Source: Shewanella electrica (lineage in GTDB: Bacteria > Pseudomonadota > Gammaproteobacteria > Enterobacterales > Shewanellaceae). From it: 64,000 bases of DNA. The position numbers were made by a program, and so were the translations under genes. Numbering within the stretch: position 1 is the stretch's first letter; each line of letters begins with the position of its first letter. The stretch spans positions 1 to 64,000 of the forward strand of contig NZ_JAKOGG010000011.1 of NCBI RefSeq assembly GCF_022321485.1. The letters run 5' to 3'. Shown here in pieces: positions 17,653 to 27,230 of this stretch. The notes below the pieces were generated by a model. That model was not told the DNA's origin, searched no databases, and saw only the letters and a list, made by a program, of their open reading frames with translations.

Positions 17653-18948
17653 TTATTTCCTGCGGCTGCGGTCACTACTGCTGCGGCGTGGACGGCCAGT
17701 ATTACTGCGCTCACGCTTAGCACCTGAACTGTTCGCGGGACGACGACGTTGGATCTTCACTGGCGCAGGAACATCACTAAGTAACGCATCACGGTCATAC
17801 GAGCTGACGGGAATTGAGTGCTGAATGTAGGTTTCAATCGCCGGTAAGTTCAACGCATATTCTTCGCAAGCAAAACTGACCGAAATTCCCTTGTGACCAG
17901 CACGTCCGGTACGGCCAATGCGGTGCACATAGTCTTCACAGTCATCTGGCAAGTCAAAGTTATACACGTGAGTCACATCAGCGATGTGCAAACCACGGGC
18001 AGCAACGTCGGTAGCTACCAGAATATCCAATTCGCCTTTGGTAAATTGATCAAGGATCTTCAGACGTTTTTTCTGCGGTACATCGCCGGTCAGCAGACCG
18101 ACACGGTGACCATCACCTTCCAACCAGCTCCAGAGGTTCTCACACTGATGCTTGGTATTGGCAAACACGATCGCTTTATCTGGCCAATCTTCTTCAATTA
18201 GGCTCAGCAGCAACAACACCTTGTCTTCCATTGATGGATAGAACAGTTCTTCTTTGATGTTGCGTGAAGTTTTCTCTTCCGGGGCGATTTCGACTTTGAC
18301 CGGATCATTCATGTGATCGTACGCCAGCTCCTGCACTTTCATCGATAAAGTGGCAGAAAACAGCATGTTCAAACGATCAGCAGCGTCCGGCATACGACGG
18401 AACAGGAAGCGGATATCTTTAATAAAGCCGAGATCGAACATGCGATCGGCTTCATCAAGCACCACAGCTTGAATCGAGTTGAGGTTAATAACGCCTTGAC
18501 GCACATAGTCGATGATACGGCCAGTGGTGCCCACCAGAATATCAACGCCTTGATCTAAGACTTTACGTTGGGTTTCGTACGCCTCACCGCCATAAACAAT
18601 ACCGAGTTTTAACCCAGTATGTTTGGCTAACAAGCGCCCGTCTTTGGCAATTTGAATCGCCAATTCACGGGTAGGTGCCATAATGATTGCACGCGGTTGA
18701 TTCAACTGGCGCCCTTCTGGGCTGGCAGTAGTCAGTAAGTGGTTAAACGTCGCGACTAAAAACGCTAATGTTTTACCAGTACCCGTTTGTGCTTGTCCGG
18801 CAATGTCCTTGCCTTGCAAGAGCACAGGCAAAGATAACGCTTGAATGGGTGTACAGTGTTCGTAGCCAGTTTCTTGCAACGCGGCGAGCACTTGAGGCTG
18901 CAACGGCAAGTCGGCAAATTTTTGTTGGGATAAATGTGTTTCGCTCAT
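17653..18948 (-). CDS. rhlB: ATP-dependent RNA helicase RhlB
   Basis: 431 residues with all DEAD-box motifs: Q-motif ([10 protein letters not shown]), motif I AQTGTGKT, Ia [13 protein letters not shown] in [16 protein letters not shown] in LFSATLS, and [12 protein letters not shown] plus [10 protein letters not shown] in the second RecA domain. The basic C-terminal tail ([16 protein letters not shown]) is typical for RhlB, the degradosome helicase that unwinds RNA for PNPase/RNase E. It is divergent from trxA and leads the gppA-like gene. Confidence 0.94.
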   Translation of the reverse strand: MSETHLSQQKFADLPLQPQVLAALQETGYEHCTPIQALSLPVLLQGKDIAGQAQTGTGKTLAFLVATFNHLLTTASPEGRQLNQPRAIIMAPTRELAIQIAKDGRLLAKHTGLKLGIVYGGEAYETQRKVLDQGVDILVGTTGRIIDYVRQGVINLNSIQAVVLDEADRMFDLGFIKDIRFLFRRMPDAADRLNMLFSATLSMKVQELAYDHMNDPVKVEIAPEEKTSRNIKEELFYPSMEDKVLLLLSLIEEDWPDKAIVFANTKHQCENLWSWLEGDGHRVGLLTGDVPQKKRLKILDQFTKGELDILVATDVAARGLHIADVTHVYNFDLPDDCEDYVHRIGRTGRAGHKGISVSFACEEYALNLPAIETYIQHSIPVSSYDRDALLSDVPAPVKIQRRRPANSSGAKRERSNTGRPRRSSSDRSRRK

Positions 18949-19100
18949 AGCGGAGAAGCATAGCAGTTAGGGTTGCAATAAGATATACGATAGTTTGAAA
19001 TAGCCACAAGGGAAAATGGCGACTTGAAACGCTGTTTTGTGGCCCAATATAAAGGTTAAGCCGATTACATACCAGTAAAGGCACCCATTTGGAGAACATC

Positions 19101-19427
19101 ATGAGTGACAAAATTATCTACGTAAGCGATGACAGCTTTGGTAACGACGTGCTGAAATCTGACACACCAGTATTGGTAGACTTCTGGGCCGAATGGTGCG
19201 GACCATGTAAAATGGTTGCGCCAATCCTCGATGACTTAGCTGGTGAATACGAAGGTAAACTGACTATCGCCAAACTTAACGTTGACCAAAATAACACAAC
19301 TACAGTGAAGTATGGTGTGCGCAGCATCCCAACTTTGTTGTTGTTCAAAAACGGTGAGCTGGCAGCAACCAAAGTTGGCGCACTGTCTAAAACTCAATTA
19401 AGAGAGTTTATCGACGCTCAAATCTAA
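19101..19427 (+). CDS. trxA: Thioredoxin 1
   Basis: 108 residues from the ATG at 19101 with GGAG nine bases upstream. The active site WCGPCK (Cys-33/Cys-36), the cis-Pro loop in [14 protein letters not shown] and the overall length identify cytoplasmic thioredoxin 1, the general dithiol reductant for ribonucleotide reductase, PAPS reductase and methionine sulfoxide reductases. It is divergent from rhlB and followed by rho, an arrangement common in gammaproteobacteria. Confidence 0.97.
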   Translation: MSDKIIYVSDDSFGNDVLKSDTPVLVDFWAEWCGPCKMVAPILDDLAGEYEGKLTIAKLNVDQNNTTTVKYGVRSIPTLLLFKNGELAATKVGALSKTQLREFIDAQI

Positions 19428-19453
19428 GCCTTTAGGCTAACTTTTGAGTGACC

Positions 19454-19486
19454 CCCAACACGCTCTCATTTAAAAAGCGTGTTGGG
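19454..19486 (+). terminator. Long hairpin between trxA and rho
   Basis: CCCAACACGCT (19454-19464) pairs exactly with AGCGTGTTGGG (19476-19486), loop 11 nt. No T run follows, so it may be a weak terminator, a 3'-end protecting structure for trxA mRNA, or part of the rho leader. Confidence 0.6.
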
Positions 19487-19640
19487 CGGTCTAAATCTCT
19501 GGACGCTCCTCGGTTTCAGTGCTAACGTATTAACCAGTTTCTATCTAAACCCACTTCTTCGCAGTTCAATCATCCTTCTTCGAGTCAATAATTGAGTGGT
19601 TGACCGCGTAGCTTTTTCGCTAAAACAAGACCCACCAGAA
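19487..19640 (+). promoter_or_regulatory. rho leader region
   Basis: About 150 bp between the hairpin and rho, rich in unstructured C/T stretches (for example CTCCTCGG, CCACTTC, CATCCTTCTTC). In E. coli the rho leader is a Rho-dependent attenuator by which Rho limits its own synthesis; the pyrimidine-rich stretch here is compatible with a rut site. That function is inferred from composition and position. Confidence 0.45.
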
Positions 19641-20903
19641 ATGAACTTAAGTGAATTAAAAAACAAGTCTATTGCTGACTTAGTCGCGCTGGCCGAGGCC
19701 ATGAACATCGAAAACATGGCGCGTGCCCGTAAGCAGGACATTATTTTCGCCATTCTGAAAGCCCACTCCAAAAGTGGTGAAGACATTTTTGGCGGTGGTG
19801 TGCTGGAGATTTTGCAAGACGGATTCGGATTCCTACGCAGTGCCGATGGATCTTATCTAGCAGGCCCAGATGACATCTATGTGTCGCCGAGCCAAATTCG
19901 CCGCTTCAACATGCGCACGGGTGACACCATTTTTGGTAAAATCCGCCCGCCAAAAGAAGGCGAACGTTATTTTGCCCTGCTGAAAGTCTCTGAAGTCAAC
20001 TTCGACAAACCTGAAAACTCCCGCACCAAAATCCTGTTTGAGAACTTAACCCCATTACATGCCGAAGAACGTTTGCGCATGGAACGTGGTAATGGTTCTA
20101 CCGAAGACATCACTGCTCGTATTCTGGATTTGTGCTCGCCTATCGGTAAAGGCCAACGTGGTTTGATTGTTGCTCCGCCAAAAGCGGGTAAAACCATGCT
20201 GCTGCAAAACATCGCTCAATCCATTACCTACAACAACCCAGAAGTGACGTTGATGGTGTTGCTGATCGATGAACGCCCGGAAGAAGTGACCGAAATGCAA
20301 CGTCTGGTTAATGGTGAAGTTATTGCTTCAACCTTTGACGAACCAGCCAGCCGTCACGTACAAGTGGCTGAAATGGTTATCGAAAAAGCCAAACGTTTGG
20401 TTGAACACAAAAAAGACGTGGTGATTCTGCTCGACTCTATCACCCGTCTGGCACGTGCTTACAACACCGTCGTACCTTCATCAGGTAAAGTGCTGACCGG
20501 TGGTGTGGACGCTAACGCCCTGCACCGTCCGAAGCGTTTCTTCGGTGCGGCACGTAACATCGAAAACGGCGGTAGCTTGACCATTATCGCTACGGCATTG
20601 ATCGATACCGGTTCGAAGATGGACGAAGTGATTTACGAAGAGTTTAAAGGTACTGGTAACCAAGAGTTACACCTGTCTCGTAAAGCTGCTGAAAAACGTA
20701 TCTTCCCAGCGATTGACTTCAACCGTTCAGGTACTCGCCGCGAAGAGAAACTGACCTCTAGCGACGAACTGCAGAAGATGTGGATCCTGCGTAAAATCCT
20801 CAACCCTATGGATGAGGTCAGCGCCATGGAATTCTTGATCGACAAGTTGGCGATGACCAAAACCAACGATGAATTCTTTAATGCGATGAAACGCTCTAAG
20901 TAA
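19641..20903 (+). CDS. rho: Transcription termination factor Rho
   Basis: 420 residues from the ATG at 19641 ([19 protein letters not shown]); the frame extends upstream without a usable start. N-terminal OB/RNA-binding region ([20 protein letters not shown]), Walker [12 protein letters not shown], Walker B region [17 protein letters not shown]-loop [19 protein letters not shown] and R-loop region all match the hexameric helicase. Length is one to two residues from the E. coli protein. It is monocistronic with a strong terminator. Confidence 0.98.
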   Translation: MNLSELKNKSIADLVALAEAMNIENMARARKQDIIFAILKAHSKSGEDIFGGGVLEILQDGFGFLRSADGSYLAGPDDIYVSPSQIRRFNMRTGDTIFGKIRPPKEGERYFALLKVSEVNFDKPENSRTKILFENLTPLHAEERLRMERGNGSTEDITARILDLCSPIGKGQRGLIVAPPKAGKTMLLQNIAQSITYNNPEVTLMVLLIDERPEEVTEMQRLVNGEVIASTFDEPASRHVQVAEMVIEKAKRLVEHKKDVVILLDSITRLARAYNTVVPSSGKVLTGGVDANALHRPKRFFGAARNIENGGSLTIIATALIDTGSKMDEVIYEEFKGTGNQELHLSRKAAEKRIFPAIDFNRSGTRREEKLTSSDELQKMWILRKILNPMDEVSAMEFLIDKLAMTKTNDEFFNAMKRSK

Positions 20904-20916
20904 TCCATTGAACGCA

Positions 20917-20946
20917 TAAAAAAAGCCGCTAATTAGCGGCTTTTTT
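20917..20946. terminator. Bidirectional terminator after rho
   Basis: AAAAGCCGCTA / TAGCGGCTTTT with A-run before and T-run after, shared by convergent rho and the SPFH gene. Confidence 0.92.
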
Positions 20947-20962
20947 GTTGCAACAAAATAAG

Positions 20963-21895
20963 CTACTGCGGTTTTTCTTCCAAGCCGACAGTCGTCATCC
21001 ACTGCTCAAAATCGATCAGGTTGGCCGGCAGAATGACGCGGTTGCCCGCTTTACCTAGTTCGCCTAATTTGGACAGATACTGTTCACCAAGTTGCATCCG
21101 CAAGGCGTTTTCACCGCCAGGGGCACTGATGACTACCGCTAACTTCTCAATCGATTCCGCAGTTGCCTTAGCAATGGCGAGGATCTCTTCTGCCTTACCT
21201 TCGGCTTCGTTGATACGGCGCTGCATTTCACCTTCAGAGATGTTGATCATCTCCTGCTTCACACCTTCAGAGCGATTAATTTTGCTTTGCTTGTCGCCTT
21301 CGCTCTTGGCTAATAATGCTCGGCGTTCACGCTCCGCGTTAACTTGCATCTCCATGGCGTTTTTCACGGTTTCTGGTGGGGCGATGTTTTTAATTTCATA
21401 ACGGTGCACCCGAATCCCCCAGCTCGCGCCAGCTTGATCGAGCACTTCCACCACTTTGGCACTGATCAGATCGCGTTCTTCAAAAGTGCGGTCTAATTCC
21501 AGCGTACCAATCACCGAGCGAGTGGTGGTCTGCGCCAACTGAATCGCCGCATAGCGGTAGTTGGTCACGCCGTAACTGGCTTTGATTGGATCGGTAACAG
21601 AGATATAGATAACGCCATCCACTTCGACATTAACTTCATCGCTCGAGAAACACTCTTGCGGCGGTACGTCGATGGTTTCTTCTTTGAGATCATGGATATA
21701 AGCCACTTTATCCACAAAGGGGATCAACGCATGAAAGCCCGCGTCCAAGGTGGTGTGATACTTACCTAAGCGCTCCACGATATACGCAGACTTGGTAGGT
21801 ACCAGCCGAATCGAGCGAAACAGGTTAACGATAAAGACCAGAAAGATAACGCCCCAAATACCGAGCACCACTAAATCGGTGTCAATGTTGTTCAT
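20963..21895 (-). CDS. SPFH/stomatin-like membrane protein, second gene of pair
   Basis: 310 residues: N-terminal membrane helix (LGIWGVIFLVFIVNLF), then the SPFH/Band 7 domain (RLVPTKSAYIVERLGKYHTTLDAGFH ... VDGVIYISVTDP, ASYGVTNYRYAAIQLAQTT) and a long charged coiled coil with SEG repeats (residues about 185-255). Such proteins oligomerise into membrane microdomain scaffolds (QmcA/stomatin group) and are commonly encoded with NfeD proteins. Its ATG overlaps the upstream paralogue's stop by 4 bp. The two neighbours share about the same layout, suggesting a hetero-oligomer. Confidence 0.9.
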   Translation of the reverse strand: MNNIDTDLVVLGIWGVIFLVFIVNLFRSIRLVPTKSAYIVERLGKYHTTLDAGFHALIPFVDKVAYIHDLKEETIDVPPQECFSSDEVNVEVDGVIYISVTDPIKASYGVTNYRYAAIQLAQTTTRSVIGTLELDRTFEERDLISAKVVEVLDQAGASWGIRVHRYEIKNIAPPETVKNAMEMQVNAERERRALLAKSEGDKQSKINRSEGVKQEMINISEGEMQRRINEAEGKAEEILAIAKATAESIEKLAVVISAPGGENALRMQLGEQYLSKLGELGKAGNRVILPANLIDFEQWMTTVGLEEKPQ

Positions 21896-22818
21896 GCTTT
21901 TGCTCCTTTTAGCGCATTCACTGTCCCTGTTACTTGCTCGATGCCTTCAAAGAAGCCTTCCATTTTGGCTAACTCTGCGGGTACCACGGCAATATCTGAC
22001 TTACGCATAATGTCGCCTAGTTGTTCGATGAACTGCTCTTTGAGTTGCATGTTCATTGCTTCGTTACCGCCTTTAACGGCGAGCGCTTTAGCGACCAAAC
22101 TCATGGCTTCGGCTTGCGCATTGGCGACAATGGCAATCTCTTGTGCGGTGCCTTTTGCTTCGTTAATCCGTTTTTGTTTATGTCCTTCAGAGATGTTGAT
22201 CGCCTCTTGCCGCTCACCTTGTGACATGTTGATGGTGGCTTCTTTCTCGGCGCTGGCTAAGGTGATTTCCGCCCGCTTACGTCGCTCGGCTTCCATCTGT
22301 TTTTCAAGGGTATGAATAACATGACGCGATGGCGTGATGTTTTTGATCTCATAGCGCAGCATCTTGATGCCCCATGGATCAGACGCTTTATCGATTTCAC
22401 GCACTATGGCTTCGTTCAAGCGTTCCCGCTCGGAGAAGGTTTCGCTCAGAGTCAATTTACCAATTTCTGAACGCATGGTGGTTTGCGCTAAGTTGACTGC
22501 CGCCATGCGGTAATCTTCAATACCGTAACTGGCGAGCTTGCCATCCATCACCCGCAGATACACTAAGCCGTCGACTTCCAACTGGATGTTGTCTTTGGAA
22601 ATACAGCTTTGTGGTGGCACATCGAGCACTTGCTCGCGGGTATCGTGTTTGTAGGCAACACGATCAAAAAATGGGATCAGGAAATGAAATCCCGGTGCTA
22701 AGGTCGTGCGAAATTTACCAAGACGTTCAATCACATGCACTTCACGCATGGGCACAATGAGCATCAATTTATAAAGAATGAACATGACGAACAGAAACAG
22801 AATGGTTATAGCTAACAT
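21892..22818 (-). CDS. SPFH/stomatin-like membrane protein, first gene of pair
   Basis: 308 residues with the same architecture as its downstream neighbour: membrane helix (ITILFLFVMFILYKLMLIVP), SPFH domain (EVHVIERLGKFRTTLAPGFHFLIPFFDRVAYKHDTREQVLDVPPQ), and a coiled coil carrying SQGERQEAINISEGHKQ-type repeats. The stomatin/NfeD gene set (here NfeD, SPFH, SPFH in transcription order) is a recognised envelope module for membrane quality control and fluidity. The tandem SPFH pair points to gene duplication, reminiscent of HflK/HflC although these lack HflK/C-specific features I can recognise. Confidence 0.9.
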   Translation of the reverse strand: MLAITILFLFVMFILYKLMLIVPMREVHVIERLGKFRTTLAPGFHFLIPFFDRVAYKHDTREQVLDVPPQSCISKDNIQLEVDGLVYLRVMDGKLASYGIEDYRMAAVNLAQTTMRSEIGKLTLSETFSERERLNEAIVREIDKASDPWGIKMLRYEIKNITPSRHVIHTLEKQMEAERRKRAEITLASAEKEATINMSQGERQEAINISEGHKQKRINEAKGTAQEIAIVANAQAEAMSLVAKALAVKGGNEAMNMQLKEQFIEQLGDIMRKSDIAVVPAELAKMEGFFEGIEQVTGTVNALKGAKA

Positions 22819-22837
22819 TGCAATCTCCCTGCAAAAA

Positions 22838-23296
22838 TCAATCGGTTTCAGCGAGCGGTTCCACCACTAACGCAATATTTTCACGGCAAACAACACGCAC
22901 GCGGCTGCCTGCGACAATTTGACTGCCATCGCCCAAGGCAGGCCAATCGGCGCCTTGAAAGTTGACTCGCCCAAGTTGTTCTCCCGGACCAATGGTCTGT
23001 TTAACCACGGCAACTTGGTTGTAGATATCTAGCTCTTCGTCGGTGTTGTCGACATGAGAATCGCCGCCCACCAATTTTTGGGTCACTTGGCGAAATGCCA
23101 GCAGTAACACAATGGAAGCGATAAACCACAACGTAAATGCCTGTGCGATACCACTTATTAGCCCTAGCCAAAGGGCTGCGGCAACGATTAAACACGCCGC
23201 CCCTAGAAACACCACGATACCGCCAGGGATAATCAGCTCTGCCAGCATTAACACCACGCCGGCAATTCCCCACCATAACAGCGAATTTGAAGACAT
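22838..23296 (-). CDS. NfeD-family membrane protein (short form)
   Basis: 152 residues from the ATG at 23296, preceded by a G-rich Shine-Dalgarno-like stretch; the frame upstream lacks a better start. Three to four membrane helices (LLWWGIAGVVLMLAELIIPGG, VVFLGAACLIVAAALWL, AFTLWFIASIVLLLAF) are followed by a cytoplasmic OB-fold domain (VAVVKQTIGPGEQLGRVNFQGADWPAL). It lacks the ClpP-like protease domain of long NfeD. First gene of the NfeD-SPFH-SPFH operon. Confidence 0.9.
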   Translation of the reverse strand: MSSNSLLWWGIAGVVLMLAELIIPGGIVVFLGAACLIVAAALWLGLISGIAQAFTLWFIASIVLLLAFRQVTQKLVGGDSHVDNTDEELDIYNQVAVVKQTIGPGEQLGRVNFQGADWPALGDGSQIVAGSRVRVVCRENIALVVEPLAETD

Positions 23297-23732
23297 TGAT
23301 TCCCCCCCGGTTGCTGCCTCCACTGCGGCACTATAACAACTGTTTCGTTGACAATCGACATAATATGTCAAAAATATTTAAAATTTCTGTGTACATTGGC
23401 TGATGATGACCAGTTCAGTCGTCAGCGAATTTTAAATCTGATCACAAATATGCAATCTTTTCTGCCGCAATGGCATAAGCCAATGGCACAGAGTTAATTT
23501 AAACCAAATAAAAAACAGTATTTTTCATGGTGTTAAGCACGGCATTTCAATTTAATGCTAATAAGCAAAAATTCTTTGAGTCTAACGAGGTTTTTCCCTA
23601 TAGTGCTCGGGATTTTTACCCGGTGACAACAAATAAAATTCGCCCACGAAACTTAGTCCCAGACTGAATTGAGCGGACGTCGCAATAGCCGGTAAAACGA
23701 CATTTTGCTTCGACTCTACCAAGGGAAAACTG
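23297..23732. promoter_or_regulatory. Divergent intergenic region between nfeD and the Tsx/OmpK-like porin
   Basis: 436 bp, AT-rich in the middle, with no credible reading frame. It contains CTGATCACAAAT near 23438, which could be half of a CRP-type site, and CCTATAGT near 23596 as a possible -10. AAGGGAAAACTG upstream of 23733 is the porin ribosome-binding site. Nothing else structured was seen. Confidence 0.4.
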
Positions 23733-24479
23733 ATGAAAAAAACCTGTTTATGTCTGGCGTTGCTAGCCGCCGCACCTCAGGCTTATTGTGGTGATTGGGT
23801 GCAGTGGACAGACACCAGCGTGACCGTGTTATACGGTGATGATTACAAACTAGCGAACTCCGATGAACAAACCACAGTAACCATCGAATCAGCTGGTGCA
23901 TGGAAATACGGCGATTGGTTCGTATTCCATGACTTTATCAACTTCAATGGCGGTGTGGGTGATTCCAATACCAACTATGGTGAGATCTCCCCTCGTTTCA
24001 GTGCCAGCAAAATCCTTGGCACCAAAGTTGGCGCGGGCGCGATCTCTGACGTGTCATTAGCGTTCACTATGGAACACGGTGACGGCCCCGTTGAAACCTT
24101 CTTGTACGGTGTGGGCGTGGACGTGCAGGTGCCATACTTCACCTACTTGCAGTTAAACACCTATCGCCGTGACGCCAACGACAACAACAGCAGCGGCTGG
24201 CAGTTCACCCCATGCTACCGCATTGATATTCCTGTCGGTAGCAGCAATGTGGTGATTGATGGCTTCATCGATTGGGTGTTTGCTTCTGATGAAGCCAGTT
24301 ACTCAAACAACATCCATATCAACCCACAAATCAAATACGATCTGGGTTCAGTGATCTTCGGTCAATCTCAGAAAAACCGTCTGATGGTCGGTATCGAGTA
24401 CGATTACTGGAAAAACAAATACGGTGTTGATGGCGTAAACCAAAGCACCTACTCAATGATTGTTAAATATCACTTCTAA
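23733..24479 (+). CDS. Tsx/OmpK-family outer-membrane channel
   Basis: 248 residues with a signal peptide (1-19, AYC-GDW) and a C-terminal aromatic (KYHF). The mature start GDWVQWTDTSVTVLYGDDYKL and the FVFHDFINFNG, EISPRFSASKILG and FIDWVFASDE blocks fit the nucleoside-specific channel Tsx/OmpK family (PF03502), a 12-stranded barrel. It would admit nucleosides or related solutes. The long upstream region suggests regulated expression, and a terminator follows at 24498. Confidence 0.88.
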   Translation: MKKTCLCLALLAAAPQAYCGDWVQWTDTSVTVLYGDDYKLANSDEQTTVTIESAGAWKYGDWFVFHDFINFNGGVGDSNTNYGEISPRFSASKILGTKVGAGAISDVSLAFTMEHGDGPVETFLYGVGVDVQVPYFTYLQLNTYRRDANDNNSSGWQFTPCYRIDIPVGSSNVVIDGFIDWVFASDEASYSNNIHINPQIKYDLGSVIFGQSQKNRLMVGIEYDYWKNKYGVDGVNQSTYSMIVKYHF

Positions 24480-24497
24480 TCATTTTGAGTGATAACA

Positions 24498-24526
24498 AAC
24501 TCCTCGGCTCGCCGGGGAGTTTTTGT
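24498..24526 (+). terminator. Intrinsic terminator after the Tsx/OmpK-like gene
   Basis: AACTCCTCGG / CCGGGGAGTT hairpin with one mismatch, loop CTCG, then TTTTT. Confidence 0.85.
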
Positions 24527-24652
24527 TTCTGCCAGCAGTACCACGTGTTGCCACAGGTCGAACAAGCAAGGCGCAGCGATTGAGCCGAATGGCAACAGCA
24601 GGTAACATAAGCCCTCTTAATTATTCCCCTCGTCTTTTTTGGAGTTTATCAG

Positions 24653-25543
24653 TTGGCACTCATCCGTGGTTCATTGGCGTTTATCTGCTACGTCATCAAC
24701 ACCCTTTTTTGGGCAATCCCAATTTTGCTGGGGAGTTTAGTCAAGCTGATACCGCTCAAACCATTGCAACGGGTTTGTAGCCGTTTTCTTGATAGCTGTG
24801 CAACCGGTTGGATCAGCACTAATGGGCTGATTGAGCAGCTATTTCATCCGGTAAAACTACACATTGAAGCGATGCCAGAACTGTCCACCCAAGAGTGGTA
24901 CATGGTGATTGCGAACCACCAAAGCTGGGTCGATATTCTGATGCTGCAACGCCTGCTCAATGGCCGCGTACCGTTTTTGAAGTTCTTCTTAAAACAGCAG
25001 CTAATCTATGTGCCGGTACTCGGTCTGGCGTGGTGGGCACTGGATTTCCCGTTCATGCGCCGTTACACCACTGCGCAGTTGAAGAAAAATCCTAAACTGA
25101 AAGGCAAAGATATTGAGATCACTCGTAAGGCGTGTGCCAAATTTAAGCACAATCCGGTCAGTGTGATGAACTTTGTCGAAGGCACGCGCTTTTTACCTGA
25201 AAAACATGCCAAGCAAAACTCGCCATATAAACATTTATTGCGTCCGAAAGCGGGCGGCATGGCCTTTGCGCTATCGGCGATGGGTGAGCAAATTCACCAG
25301 TTGCTGAACGTTACCATTCACTATCCCAACAAGATCCCGACCTTTTGGGAATATATCAGTGGCAAAGTCAAAGACGTTTATGTGGCGGTAGAGTTGACGG
25401 AAATTGGTGCTGAGATGCGTGGCGACTACATGAACGACCGCGAATTCAAACAGCAGTTTCAAGAGCAGCTCAACCAACTGTGGCTGCACAAAGATGAAGT
25501 GTTTGCCCAGCTGCAAGCTAAAGCATCTAAGGAGAAGGCTTAA
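24653..25543 (+). CDS. PlsC/YihG-type acyltransferase, first of tandem pair
   Basis: 296 residues. TTG start at 24653 with GGAG nine bases upstream; this keeps the first membrane helix (GSLAFICYVINTLFWAIPILLGSLVKLIP) intact. Acyltransferase motifs are NHQSWVDI (HX4D), FPFMRR, FVEGTRF and the P-containing RPKAGGMAFAL. It resembles E. coli YihG, a 1-acyl-glycerol-3-phosphate acyltransferase acting at the inner membrane in phosphatidic acid synthesis. Stop and next start overlap (TAATG), so it is translationally coupled to its paralogue. Confidence 0.88.
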   Translation: MALIRGSLAFICYVINTLFWAIPILLGSLVKLIPLKPLQRVCSRFLDSCATGWISTNGLIEQLFHPVKLHIEAMPELSTQEWYMVIANHQSWVDILMLQRLLNGRVPFLKFFLKQQLIYVPVLGLAWWALDFPFMRRYTTAQLKKNPKLKGKDIEITRKACAKFKHNPVSVMNFVEGTRFLPEKHAKQNSPYKHLLRPKAGGMAFALSAMGEQIHQLLNVTIHYPNKIPTFWEYISGKVKDVYVAVELTEIGAEMRGDYMNDREFKQQFQEQLNQLWLHKDEVFAQLQAKASKEKA

Positions 25544-26490
25544 TGCTCAATTTTCTGCCGAGCCCGCTACTGTTTTTTATTAGTTCGGTATTGCTGGTGT
25601 TAAACACTGTACTGTGGAGCTTACTGGTGTGTTTGGGTGGCTTAGTGAAGCTGCTATTACCGATTAAAGCGGTTCGCATCAATGTCACGCGTGTAATGAA
25701 CACCTTCATGTGGGCATGGGCCACATGGAATGGCGGCATTCTGCACTTGATTGCCAAAGTCGAATGGGATGTGCAAGGCCTAGAATCTTTGCATAAAAAT
25801 GGCTGGTATCTGGTGATCAGTAATCACCTCAGCGGCTTTGATATTGCGGCGCATACTTATGTGTTCCGCAATCATATTCCGATGCTGAAGTTCTTTTTGA
25901 AAAAAGAATTGCTGTACGTGCCGCTGATGGGGCTTGGCTGCTGGGCGCTCGATATGCCGTTTATGAACCGCACCAGCCCAGAAAAGTTGAAAAAGAACCC
26001 TAAGCTGAAAGGCAAAGACTTAGCCACCACTCGCCGCTCATGCGAGAAGTTTAAAGACTTACCGACATCAATCATCAACTATGTCGAAGGTAGCCGCTTT
26101 ACCGAAGATAAACGCCAGCGCCAAAAATCACCGTACAAACATCTGCTGAAACCTAAGGCTGGCGGCATCGCCTTTACCTTGTCAGCCATGGGTGAACAGT
26201 TTGATGCGCTGCTGAATGTCACCGTGGTTTACCCGGATGCGCCAGCAGATATCCTCAACGGTGTCATGCACGGCAAGGTGCATAAAATCATCGTGCGCGT
26301 TGAGGCGCTGCCAGTGCCGCAAGTGGATTCGGAGCGTTACTTCAGCGAGCCAGAATATCGAGTGGAGTTCCAACGTTGGTTGAACGGCGTGTGGGAACAA
26401 AAAGATACGCAGATTGACGCACTGCTCTCGGGGCTGCCGGAAGACGGTAAACCGAAAGACAGCAGCTACGGCTCACAACTGGCGTCATAA
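25543..26490 (+). CDS. PlsC/YihG-type acyltransferase, second of tandem pair
   Basis: 315 residues, clear paralogue of the preceding gene: membrane helix at 10-40, NHLSGFDIAAH (HX4D), MPFMNR, YVEGSRF and KPKAGGIAFTLSAMGEQ. The LKKNPKLKGKDLATTRRSCEKFK block is nearly the same in both, showing a tandem duplication. GGAG precedes the ATG at 25543. Two such enzymes side by side may differ in acyl-chain preference. The 3' end overlaps the convergent DUF523 gene by 25 bp. Confidence 0.88.
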   Translation: MLNFLPSPLLFFISSVLLVLNTVLWSLLVCLGGLVKLLLPIKAVRINVTRVMNTFMWAWATWNGGILHLIAKVEWDVQGLESLHKNGWYLVISNHLSGFDIAAHTYVFRNHIPMLKFFLKKELLYVPLMGLGCWALDMPFMNRTSPEKLKKNPKLKGKDLATTRRSCEKFKDLPTSIINYVEGSRFTEDKRQRQKSPYKHLLKPKAGGIAFTLSAMGEQFDALLNVTVVYPDAPADILNGVMHGKVHKIIVRVEALPVPQVDSERYFSEPEYRVEFQRWLNGVWEQKDTQIDALLSGLPEDGKPKDSSYGSQLAS

Positions 26491-26942
26491 GCTGCCAACC
26501 AGCGACTAGCATCATCCAGTTGCAACTCGGAAAACACCGCGATCCCAGCCGCTTGTAAACAAGCGGCTGTCACCCCATCTCCAGCAATCAATCTGTTACT
26601 AAAACTACCATCGTAGATCTGCGTGACACCGCATGACGGGCTGCGCGCTTTCAAAATAGCCATCACCACACCTCGAGCCTGAGCGGTATGTAATGCCAAC
26701 TGCGCCCCCAATTGAAATTCGGCAGTCACATCAGCCCCATCAATCGTGATAACGCGCGCGCCTTGCCGCTCTGCTGGCGGCCTTGGTGTTGGCAAGCCAC
26801 CAGCACATTCAGGACAAAAAGGGACGATTCGTTGCTGCTGGTGTAACTGCGTCAGCAAAGGATGCTGCTGCCAATGATGACCACCATCGTAACGTACCTT
26901 TTCACCGAGCAAACATGCACTCACCAGCACGGTTGACTGCAT
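26466..26942 (-). CDS. DUF523 family protein
   Basis: 158 residues. The start TVLVSACLLGEKVRYDGGHH, then PFCPECAGGLPTPRPPAE and ILKARSPSCGVTQIYDGSF are the three conserved cysteine-containing blocks of DUF523 (Cys-10, CPEC, SCG), which may bind metal or form a catalytic thiol site. Some homologues are fused to DUF1722. No function is established that I can name with certainty. Its 3' end overlaps the second acyltransferase gene. Confidence 0.88.
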   Translation of the reverse strand: MQSTVLVSACLLGEKVRYDGGHHWQQHPLLTQLHQQQRIVPFCPECAGGLPTPRPPAERQGARVITIDGADVTAEFQLGAQLALHTAQARGVVMAILKARSPSCGVTQIYDGSFSNRLIAGDGVTAACLQAAGIAVFSELQLDDASRWLAAYDASCEP

Positions 26943-27024
26943 TGTGAACTATCCTTTGTAGAGTGTGAATAAATCGCCGTCTACTTTACCTTGCAATATC
27001 GAAGTAGACCAAGACCTCGACAGA

Positions 27025-27034
27025 TTGTCGACAA
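27025..27034. promoter_or_regulatory. Putative GntR-family operator, site 1
   Basis: Perfect 10-bp palindrome TTGTCGACAA (ATTGTCGACAAA in context), about 200 bp upstream of the GntR-family regulator. Matches two further sites closer to the gene. Confidence 0.6.
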
Positions 27035-27160
27035 AAGTATGCAACCTCGCTAATTCACCACATTAGACAAAAGCATAAGCTAAAATATTTAATATTGATT
27101 AATATCAATTACATAGCTAATTATAACCCACAATTTTAGACTTACGTCTAGCCTGTGAGA

Positions 27161-27170
27161 TTGTTGACAA
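27161..27170. promoter_or_regulatory. Putative GntR-family operator, site 2, overlapping a -35 element
   Basis: TTGTTGACAA, one mismatch from the perfect palindrome. It contains TTGACA at 27164-27169, which with TATTGT at 27187-27192 gives a 17-bp-spaced promoter. Binding here would block transcription. Confidence 0.55.
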
Positions 27171-27200
27171 CAAGGCTAACCGTTCATATTGTGAACAACA

Positions 27201-27210
27201 TTGTCGACAA
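27201..27210. promoter_or_regulatory. Putative GntR-family operator, site 3
   Basis: Perfect TTGTCGACAA just downstream of the predicted -10 and 20 bp before the regulator ATG. A second palindrome, GTTCATATTGTGAAC, lies at 27182-27196 between the promoter boxes and may bind another regulator. Confidence 0.6.
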
Positions 27211-27230
27211 TCTTTCATTTGGTAAGCCGT

